DNA from: Halomicroarcula saliterrae
GTDB taxonomy: Archaea > Halobacteriota > Halobacteria > Halobacteriales > Haloarculaceae
DNA length: 64,000 bases
Reading direction: 5' to 3'
Assembly (NCBI RefSeq): GCF_031624395.1
Contig: NZ_JAMQON010000001.1
Span: 496,001 to 560,000 of the forward strand
Below are positions 58,491 to 64,000 of this stretch, one piece after another. The notes beneath the pieces were generated by a model. The model searched no databases. It worked only from the letters and a program-made list of their open reading frames with translations, and was not told where the DNA came from. Numbering within the stretch: position 1 is the first letter of the stretch; each line of letters opens with the position of its first letter. Position numbers and translations under genes: made by a program.

Positions 58491-58865
58491 CTACCGCTCG
58501 ACCGACTCCCAGGTGTCCGAACTGATGGTCGCGTCGGGGTTGTCGGCGACGGCGACGGTGAGCGTGTCCTCGGTCTCCGTACTGACCAGTTCGACCCGAC
58601 CGCTGTCACTCGCGGGCCCGCTTGGCAACTCGGCGGGCCGCTCGGTGGCCTGCGCTCGCGTCACGCCGCGTTCCGACGCCCCGTCGGGCTGGGCCGTCTC
58701 GCCGGACTGGCCGTCGGCCGGCGTCCCGGCGCCGAAAATCGCTCGGAGCGCCGACTTCAGCCCGGAGAGAAACCGCCGGATGGGAGTGTCCTCACCCGGT
58801 CCCGTCCGGGGTGCCGTCGGACCGTCACCCCGCGGCTCGTCGAGGGGTATGAGACTCATGCGCAT
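58491..58865 (-). CDS. Hypothetical protein
   Basis: 124 residues (ATG at 58865 or 58859). The N-terminal part is Pro/Gly-rich, then IRRFLSGLKSALRAIFGAG predicts an amphipathic helix and the C-terminus VELVSTETEDTLTVAVADNPDATI is beta-like. Third-position GC is high, but no family is recognised. It lies between the tRNA-Gly element and an HD-domain gene on the same strand. Confidence 0.45.
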   Translation of the reverse strand: MRMSLIPLDEPRGDGPTAPRTGPGEDTPIRRFLSGLKSALRAIFGAGTPADGQSGETAQPDGASERGVTRAQATERPAELPSGPASDSGRVELVSTETEDTLTVAVADNPDATISSDTWESVER

Positions 58866-58917
58866 GGGTAGGGTGTGGCGCTACTAAACAGTTGCGTCGC
58901 CTACAGGTTTGCGCCGC

Positions 58918-59736
58918 TCAGAGCTCGATTCGCTCGACTATTTGGTTGCCGTTCTGGTGGCTGTTGAGCGCCACGATACGGATACTCTCTTCGAGACCCG
59001 AGTCGTCGAGTTTCGCCTTCAACAGGTTGTCGACCTGATAGACGCCGGCGGCGTTGTTCATCTCGATCTCGACCAGCACGGGGTAGTCGTCGCCGCTGCT
59101 GAGCGTGACCGTCTCGATGGCCTGACTGGAGACCGTGTTGATGCCGCGGCCGCCGCGTTCGTACGGGATACGCGAGCGGCCCCGTTCCATGTCCAGCGCG
59201 TCGGCCACCCGGACCACCCCGGCCTCCAGGGTGAGGGGTTGCTCCTCGGTGTGGTGACAGAGGATGGCGTGGAGCACTTCGCCTTTCACCCGGACGCGCT
59301 CGGCGATGTCGTAGTGGTCCTCCAGCAGCCGGTCCAGCAGGTCCGCCGCGAGGGGAATCGAGTAGTAGGGGTGTTCGTCGCGGTGGACGACGTGGCCGAT
59401 GTCGTGCAGTGTCGCGGCGAGCGCGATGATGACCGCCTCGTCGGCCTCGTCTAGGTCCTGCTGGGCTGCGCCGTTGAACTGGACGCCGCCCTGTTTGAGC
59501 AGGTCGTAGAGACACAGCGCTCGGTTCCGGACGATACTGATGTGTTTCGTCCCGTGGTCGTTGTAGCGCTTGCGCGCCACGGGATTGACGTTCTGGGCTT
59601 CGAGATACGCCTGCACCTCTTCGTCGTCGGCCAGCATACCGAGGACAGCGTTGACCCGTCCGTCGGGAAACGCGTGGTCGCCGTCGGGGTCGTAGATGCG
59701 GCCGGCCGCCTCGTCGTCGGTCTCACTCATGGCCAT
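58918..59736 (-). CDS. HD-domain phosphohydrolase
   Basis: 272 residues (ATG at 59736 or 59730). H-D metal site: HGTKHISIVRNRALCLYDLL, AATLHDIGHVVHRDEHPYY (HD doublet) and LHAILCHHTEE, then VRVADALDMERGRSRIPYERGG with the final Asp. The pattern resembles archaeal HD proteins close to nucleotide or cyclic-dinucleotide phosphohydrolases. Substrate unknown. Ends 52 bp upstream of the hypothetical gene. Confidence 0.82.
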   Translation of the reverse strand: MAMSETDDEAAGRIYDPDGDHAFPDGRVNAVLGMLADDEEVQAYLEAQNVNPVARKRYNDHGTKHISIVRNRALCLYDLLKQGGVQFNGAAQQDLDEADEAVIIALAATLHDIGHVVHRDEHPYYSIPLAADLLDRLLEDHYDIAERVRVKGEVLHAILCHHTEEQPLTLEAGVVRVADALDMERGRSRIPYERGGRGINTVSSQAIETVTLSSGDDYPVLVEIEMNNAAGVYQVDNLLKAKLDDSGLEESIRIVALNSHQNGNQIVERIEL

Positions 59737-59851
59737 AGCAAGTGCGGCCAGCGAGAAAAACCCGGGCTTTCAGACGGCTTGCCGTGGCGCGTTGCCGGTA
59801 GTCGCCGCCCCGGGGCCGGCGGTGTCCGGCACTGCCCGTAAGCGGTCCGTC

Positions 59852-60325
59852 TCAGGCGGTCTGTGCGGCCTCGACCACTTCGTCGTAGTCGGGCTCGACC
59901 CCGGGGTCGTCGCTGACCCAAGCGTACGTGACGGTCCGGTCCTCGTCGACGACGAACACCGCTCGCTTCGCGAGGTCGTGGACGCCCAGCGCAGTGAAGT
60001 CCATCGCGATATCGTACGCGTCGATGATCTCGCGGTCGCTGTCGCTGACGAGCTCGAAACCGAGTCCCAGTTCGTCCCGGAAAGCGTTCTGGGCGAACGG
60101 CGTGTCGATGCTGACGCCGTACACGGTGACGCCCGCGTCGGCGAGTTCGTCAAGGCGGTCGTCGAACGACTCCATCTCGTGGCTACAGACACTCGTGAAC
60201 GCGCCGGGGAAAAAGGCCAGCACGACCGGCCCGCGGGCGACCGCGTCGGAGAGAGTCATCTCGGCTACGTCGCCGTTTGCGAGCGGTGCGGTGAAATCCG
60301 GGGCCTCGTCGCCGACTGAAACCAT
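59852..60325 (-). CDS. Peroxiredoxin (AhpE/BCP-like)
   Basis: 157 residues. VGDEAPDFTAPLANGD, then LAFFPGAFTSVCSHEMESF: the P-x3-T-x2-C site is intact with peroxidatic Cys. VYGVSIDTPFAQNAFRDELGLGFELVSDSD completes the family pattern. Reduces peroxides at the expense of a thiol partner. Unlike the protein at 56.9 kb, all key residues are present. Lies between the HD gene and a divergent small gene. Confidence 0.92.
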   Translation of the reverse strand: MVSVGDEAPDFTAPLANGDVAEMTLSDAVARGPVVLAFFPGAFTSVCSHEMESFDDRLDELADAGVTVYGVSIDTPFAQNAFRDELGLGFELVSDSDREIIDAYDIAMDFTALGVHDLAKRAVFVVDEDRTVTYAWVSDDPGVEPDYDEVVEAAQTA

Positions 60326-60418
60326 ATCGCTGGCTGGGGCCCCGAAACAGATTAGTGCGGTGGTCCGGCCCGCGAGTCGCGCGGTTGTTTAAGTACCAGC
60401 CGGCCCAAAGGGACAGCC

Positions 60419-60655
60419 ATGCCCGATACGATGGAGGTCTACACAGGCATCGAGGTCACGGTCGAACACGTCTCGACGCTCGCCAACGGCGGCGCCCGCT
60501 TCAACATCACCGCCGAGGACGGCCGGAAGTGGCAGATCGACCTCACCCGGGGCGGCGAGACCGAGGTCGTGACGACGTGGCGCGACGGTGCGCTGGCTGA
60601 CCTCGACGTTCCGGACTGGCTGGACGACGTGACTGCCCGACTCGTCCAACAGTAG
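60419..60655 (+). CDS. Small conserved haloarchaeal protein
   Basis: 78 residues. An alternating hydrophobic pattern (VEVYTGIEVTVEHVSTLANGGARFNITAEDGRKWQIDLTRGGETEVVTTW) predicts a small beta barrel, then a helix DVPDWLDDVTARLV. Family name (perhaps DUF7113) is only a recollection. TATA-like TGTTTAAG lies about 30 bp upstream. Function unknown. Confidence 0.6.
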   Translation: MPDTMEVYTGIEVTVEHVSTLANGGARFNITAEDGRKWQIDLTRGGETEVVTTWRDGALADLDVPDWLDDVTARLVQQ

Positions 60656-60783
60656 GGCGTGCTCGCGCGGGCCGGCGACAAAAGGTTGATATCGGTCGGT
60701 TTTCGTCTCAGCCCGAAACGTCGATATTAGCTATTTCAGCCCCTCTAAAAGACCGTTCGCGAACCCAGGGGCAGGCAAAAAGA

Positions 60784-60791
60784 CTATAATA
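60784..60791 (+). promoter_or_regulatory. TATA box of tatA
   Basis: CTATAATA, about 25-32 bp before the tatA start codon, in an A-rich stretch. The position fits a leaderless haloarchaeal transcript. Confidence 0.6.
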
Positions 60792-60815
60792 GCAACCGCG
60801 TAAATTCCCATCACA

Positions 60816-61118
60816 ATGTCAGGGACCATCGTACCGCTGTTCCCGGGGATACCCGGTGGGCCGGAGCTGCTAGTCATCCTCCTCATCGCCGTGCTCCTGT
60901 TCGGCGCGAACAAGATTCCGAAACTCGCTCGTTCGACCGGTGAGGCGATGGGTGAGTTCCAGAAGGGGCGCGAGGAAGTCGAACAGGAACTCGAAGAGAT
61001 GCGGGAGGGCGGGGCGGCCGCGGACGGCGAGACGACTGCCGCTGACGACACCGCGACGTCGGCTACCGAGAGCGAGTCCGTCACGACCGAGGAGACGACG
61101 AGCGACTCCAAGAACTGA
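60816..61118 (+). CDS. tatA: Twin-arginine translocase subunit TatA
   Basis: 100 residues. FPGIPGGPELLVILLIAVLLFGANKIPKLARSTGEAMGEF is the TatA membrane helix, hinge FGxxKxP and amphipathic helix. The C-terminal half is Glu/Ala/Thr-rich and acidic, as usual in halophiles. Tat is the main secretion route in haloarchaea and serves exported proteins with RR signals in this window, such as both halocyanins. Monocistronic. Confidence 0.93.
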   Translation: MSGTIVPLFPGIPGGPELLVILLIAVLLFGANKIPKLARSTGEAMGEFQKGREEVEQELEEMREGGAAADGETTAADDTATSATESESVTTEETTSDSKN

Positions 61119-61152
61119 ACTGCCTTTTCGGACGTTTCGGCTGTCCCGACGG

Positions 61153-61226
61153 GGGCGTGTGGCCTAGTGGACGAGGGTGAGGGGTTCCTAACCCCTAGAG
61201 CGCGGGTTCGAATCCCGCCACGCCCG
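61153..61226 (+). tRNA. tRNA-Arg (CCT)
   Basis: Acceptor GGGCGTG (61153-61159) pairs with CACGCCC (61219-61225), discriminator G 61226. Anticodon arm AGGGG-TTCCTAA-CCCCT gives CCT. T-arm GCGGG-TTCGAAT-CCCGC. No intron. It decodes the rare AGG codon. The final 14 nt plus one flanking T are repeated 77 bp downstream at 61290-61304. Confidence 0.94.
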
Positions 61227-61264
61227 TCTCGTTCGTGACACTCACTCGACGCGCGTGGCGACCA

Positions 61265-61304
61265 TCGCGAAACCTCCGGTTTCGCTCAGTCCCGCCACGC
61301 CCGT
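61265..61304 (+). repeat. 24-nt hairpin block plus copy of tRNA-Arg 3' end
   Basis: 61265-61288 is identical over 24 nt to 58388-58411 after tRNA-Gly and holds the hairpin GCGAAACC-TCC-GGTTTCGC (61267-61285). One base later, 61290-61304 (TCCCGCCACGCCCGT) repeats 61213-61227, the tRNA-Arg 3' end. Same order as at tRNA-Gly, with a different tRNA sequence. Confidence 0.88.
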
Positions 61305-61350
61305 GTAGAGTGCCGACGGGCGGAGCGGGTTACGCCATCGGGACCGCCCG

Positions 61351-61818
61351 TTACTCGACGACGACGGCGCCGCGCATGTTGAAGCCCTGATGGGGCGCGC
61401 AGTAGTAGAAGTAGACGCCGGCGTCGTCGAAGGTGTGCTCGAACTCGTGGCCCTCCTCGTCCGTCAGGTCGCTCTCGAAGTCACCGTTCTCGTGGACGAC
61501 GTTGTGTCCGTTGCCCTCCCCGGTCCAGGCCCAGGTGACGGTCGTCCCGCTGTCGACGCGGACGGCAGCCGGGGCGAAGGCGAAGTTGCCGCCGTTACCC
61601 AGGGCACCGACGTCGACGGTGGCGCCGCCGCTCCCGGTCTCGTCCTGAATCGTCCCGTCGTAGTTGTCGGTCTCATTGAGGTACTGGTCGACCGCGACCT
61701 GTGGGGTGCCGGTCGCCTCGGGCACGGCACCGTCGGAGCCGCCGCATCCGGCCAGCAGTCCCACACTCGCGGCGGCCGCGGTTCCGAGGAACGCCCGCCG
61801 GTTCAGTCTGCCTGTCAT
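61351..61818 (-). CDS. Lipid-anchored halocyanin
   Basis: 155 residues from the ATG at 61818. Signal MTGRLNRRAFLGTAAAASVGLLAGC combines twin Arg and lipobox (lipidated Cys25). The copper ligands are in GNGHNVVHENG (His), YFYYCAPH (Cys and His) and GFNMRG (Met). Classical size for a single-domain halocyanin. Acts as a membrane-associated electron carrier on the outer face. Its sequence differs from the 225-residue halocyanin at 37.7 kb, which has a C-terminal helix. Confidence 0.92.
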   Translation of the reverse strand: MTGRLNRRAFLGTAAAASVGLLAGCGGSDGAVPEATGTPQVAVDQYLNETDNYDGTIQDETGSGGATVDVGALGNGGNFAFAPAAVRVDSGTTVTWAWTGEGNGHNVVHENGDFESDLTDEEGHEFEHTFDDAGVYFYYCAPHQGFNMRGAVVVE

Positions 61819-62015
61819 ACGTCGCTCTGACGGGCGCAGTGTGAAAACACCACCCATTCGCCGGTGTCCCGTCGCCGACACCGATCTAGTTCGGACGTGG
61901 GTTCGTGACGGGTAGCGGCCGAACCGTCGTTATTCGCGGCCTCGACGCTCGTACTGTCAGAGGTCCCGTGAGTCACCCTCGCGCGTTCCGAGATTCCGAC
62001 CGGAGCGGAATATCG

Positions 62016-62732
62016 CTACTGCCAATCGTCGACGCGCTCGGTCCGTAGCTCCGACCGGGCGTGCCACTTCCGCGGTCTGAGCGTGACGACGACGCCGGCG
62101 AGGTAGACGAGTGCGACGGCCGCGGTGACGACGACGCCCGGCACCATCCCGATGGCCGCGCTCGACGGCCAGTCAGCCCCGTCGGCGAACGACGTGACGC
62201 GAATCACCCAGGCCGCGTTCACGACCGTAAAGAGCGCGAGGTACACCCGCCGCAGCCGGTGTGCCAGCGCTTCCTCGAAGGGAATCTTCACCGTCGGCTG
62301 GCTGTAGTCCTCGCTGAGCTTGCGTCGCCAGTCGTGGTCCGTCACGTCGCGACTGGGGTCGAGTCCCGGGGCCCAGACGTTCTCCTGTATGAGCCTGACG
62401 CGGGAGCGCCACACGTCGAAGCCCCGATAGCGGTGGGCTTCGATGCCCAGAAACACGCCGAGCGTGACCAGCCCCACGAGGACCAGGTAGTGTGGGTTCG
62501 TGGGGTCGGAGAACGCCCAGGTGAGGATGGCGGCAATGACCGTCACCGCCCAGTTCGTGGTTCGGTCGAGCCGTTCGCGCCAGCGTGTCATCCGGTGGAC
62601 CTCGGCCCGATAGAGGTGCGCCATCGAGGAACTCGGCCCCATCTCCTGCTCGAAGAGACCGACGCCGAGGCGCCGTTCGCGCTCGTCGCTCGGGTCGAAC
62701 GAGCCGTCGACCCGCTCTCCGTCGTCGCTCAT
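62016..62732 (-). CDS. DUF2270 membrane protein
   Basis: 238 residues. MAHLYRAEVHRMTRWRERLDRTTNWAVTV is the family signature, with four hydrophobic segments (about 64-80, 83-98, 167-183, 195-218) and HRYRGFDVWRSRVRLIQENVWAPGL between the pairs. DUF2270 is a predicted integral membrane family of unknown function in bacteria and archaea. Its start overlaps the stop of the upstream small gene by 4 bp. Confidence 0.88.
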   Translation of the reverse strand: MSDDGERVDGSFDPSDERERRLGVGLFEQEMGPSSSMAHLYRAEVHRMTRWRERLDRTTNWAVTVIAAILTWAFSDPTNPHYLVLVGLVTLGVFLGIEAHRYRGFDVWRSRVRLIQENVWAPGLDPSRDVTDHDWRRKLSEDYSQPTVKIPFEEALAHRLRRVYLALFTVVNAAWVIRVTSFADGADWPSSAAIGMVPGVVVTAAVALVYLAGVVVTLRPRKWHARSELRTERVDDWQ

Positions 62733-62992
62733 CCCGCAGGCTCACCGACGTTAGCCCGGAACTCGCGGCCGAGCGGTCCCCGCTCGGCGTGGTCGTCGTC
62801 GCGGTACCACTGCGTCTGGTCGGCGATGCCTCCCGGCTCACGAGACGCGTACACGCGGTGGGAGCTGTTGCCGTCGCCGTCGACCGGCAGTCGACCACGC
62901 GTGCGGTCGCGGCCGGTCAGACCGTGCACGCGGTCGAACAGGACCGCGCGCTGTACGTCCGCTTCGAGAGAGCTGTGGCTGGCTTCGGGCAT
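62729..62992 (-). CDS. Hypothetical protein upstream of DUF2270
   Basis: 87 residues, Arg/Asp-rich and probably disordered: RDRTRGRLPVDGDGNSSHRVYASREPGGIADQTQWYRDDD. Support comes from the ATGA overlap with the DUF2270 start and the absence of a better ORF. No family recognised; a false ORF cannot be excluded. Confidence 0.4.
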   Translation of the reverse strand: MPEASHSSLEADVQRAVLFDRVHGLTGRDRTRGRLPVDGDGNSSHRVYASREPGGIADQTQWYRDDDHAERGPLGREFRANVGEPAG

Positions 62993-63079
62993 TGTCTCAT
63001 CCTCCGCGCCGCGGCCGGAAAAGTCGTTGCGCTCACGCTGTCTCGTCCGTCTTCGGGGCTGCCGTCCCGGTGGCCCCGG

Positions 63080-64000
63080 TTAGCGGTGCTGTCCCTCGTC
63101 TTCGCGTCGGCGCATCTCGTGGCGCGTGAACTGGGGCGTCCCGAGACCGCTCCCCCGAGACCGCCCGAACGACCAGCCGAGAACCAGGAGTGACGCGACG
63201 GTCACGCCGAGCGCAAGCGCCGTCGACGGAAGCGTCGCGTCGACGTAGAAGAAGGCCGCGACCGGAATCCCGGCGGCCGCGACGAACCCCAGAAGCAGCC
63301 GCTGGGCCATCTGCCGGGCGAGGCCGTCACCGTCCTTGAGCACCGTCTCCAGTGTCAGCTCCCCGCGTTCGGCGATGTCGAGCGCCCGCTCGGCTCTCGG
63401 AGGCGTCGTCACCAGCGACCGGGCGCCGCTGGTGACGGTCTCTTGAATCTCCTCTCGGATAGCTGACCCCGCGTCCGCCCCACCCTGTTCCATCACGTAG
63501 TCGGTGATGATATCGATGAAGTCGAACTCGGGGTCGAGCGTCCGACAGACCCCTTCCAGCACGGTGGTAACCCGAACGACGAGCGCCAGGTCCTGTGGCA
63601 GGCGCATCGGGAACTCGTAGAGCTGGCTCTCGAACTGGTCGACCAGTTGCTCGACCCGGTACTCCGAGATGTCCTCGCCCCGGAACTGTTCGATGACGAT
63701 CTCGAAGGCCTCGGCCATCACCTCGCGGTTCGCGCTCGGGTCCAGCGCCCCCATGGCGACGAAGGCGTCCATCACCCGCTCTACGTCGTCGGTCGCCAGC
63801 CCGACGTAGAACTCCATCAGCTGGTCTCTGGTCCGGGGCCCAAGACGCCCGGTCATCCCGAAGTCGTAGAAGACGAGCGTCCCGTCGGCCTGGACGGCCA
63901 GGTTCCCGGGATGGGGGTCGGCGTGGAAGCGGCCGTCCTCGACTATCATCTGGATGTACACCTCTTCGAGGCGCTGGACGAGCGCCTCGCGGTCGACGCC
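63080..64000 (-). CDS. ABC1/UbiB-like kinase family protein, 5' end outside window
   Basis: The frame runs off the right edge; 306 codons are present. The visible part starts in the kinase core: GRFHADPHPGNLAVQADGTLVFYDFGMTGRL contains the HxDPHPGN and DFG-like DFGMTG motifs of the ADCK/UbiB family. A C-terminal region has two hydrophobic helices (LLLGFVAAAGIPVAAFFYV; LALGVTVASLLVLGW). The family supports isoprenoid quinone biosynthesis. The N-terminal KxGQ region lies outside. Confidence 0.9.
   Translation of the reverse strand, partial: GVDREALVQRLEEVYIQMIVEDGRFHADPHPGNLAVQADGTLVFYDFGMTGRLGPRTRDQLMEFYVGLATDDVERVMDAFVAMGALDPSANREVMAEAFEIVIEQFRGEDISEYRVEQLVDQFESQLYEFPMRLPQDLALVVRVTTVLEGVCRTLDPEFDFIDIITDYVMEQGGADAGSAIREEIQETVTSGARSLVTTPPRAERALDIAERGELTLETVLKDGDGLARQMAQRLLLGFVAAAGIPVAAFFYVDATLPSTALALGVTVASLLVLGWSFGRSRGSGLGTPQFTRHEMRRREDEGQHR

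Overview
The window is chromosomal DNA of a halophilic archaeon (class Halobacteria). The signs are high GC with strong third-position GC, very acidic proteins, AUG/GUG starts with almost no Shine-Dalgarno sequences, TATA-type promoters 25-40 bp upstream of starts, haloarchaeal families (halocyanins, HalOD1, GtrA, PAC2, DUF2298, DUF2270) and archaeal information genes (L44e, S27e, aIF2-alpha, Nop10, archaeal initiator tRNA). A Haloarcula-like genus is plausible but cannot be proved from the sequence alone.

Layout. 1-5.3 kb: end of a pilin-like gene, hpt, initiator tRNA-Met, and a membrane glycosylation group (GtrA, GT2, DUF2298). 5.3-8.3 kb: flavin and quinone oxidoreductases and an HTH/zinc-ribbon regulator. 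8.37-10.6 kb: the translation cluster L44e-S27e-aIF2alpha-Nop10-PAC2. 10.6-22 kb: mixed housekeeping genes (J-domain protein, a threonine-synthase-like protein without the usual PLP lysine, amine-oxidase-like flavoprotein, phosphoesterase, an unusual Ser-type thiolase, aminotransferase, UbiA prenyltransferase), with a hairpin-rich non-coding element at 15.28-15.58 kb. 22.2-28.5 kb: a loose surface-polysaccharide region (GT2, PIG-L deacetylase, HAD, ATP-grasp, PPC lipoprotein, UDP-GlcNAc 2-epimerase) with unusually AT-rich, motif-bearing intergenic DNA. 28.5-38.4 kb: YchF GTPase, bactofilin-like protein, SCP-x thiolase plus DUF35 partner, hydrolase, MeaB plus B12-binding mutase subunit, a broken HTTM gene, PadR and a membrane halocyanin. 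38.4-48.2 kb: acyl-CoA and central carbon genes (3-hydroxyacyl-CoA dehydrogenase, FBPase, biotin-dependent carboxyltransferase, MaoC, CitE-like lyase, glutamate dehydrogenase). 48.3-50 kb: a small foreign-looking beta-helix plus lipoprotein pair. 50-64 kb: acyl-CoA dehydrogenase, an HTH regulator with a twin operator, RtcB, DoxX, Trm9-like methyltransferase, tRNA-Gly(TCC), two peroxiredoxin-like proteins, TatA, tRNA-Arg(CCT), halocyanin, DUF2270 and an ABC1/UbiB kinase running off the end.

How the genes connect. MeaB, the B12 subunit, the carboxyltransferase, MaoC, CitE-like lyase, acyl-CoA dehydrogenase, thiolases and glutamate dehydrogenase fit propionyl-CoA/methylmalonyl-CoA metabolism and possibly the haloarchaeal methylaspartate cycle, but they are scattered single genes rather than one operon. 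TatA can serve the several Tat-type exported proteins seen here.

The most unusual signal is non-coding. Perfect 7-10 bp hairpins with 3-nt loops and variable stems sit around two tRNA genes and in one other intergenic region. At both tRNAs the 3' end of the tRNA is copied downstream, directly after an identical 24-nt hairpin block. At tRNA-Gly the tRNA 5' end is also repeated three times, which places the only obvious promoter about 140 bp away from the mature tRNA.
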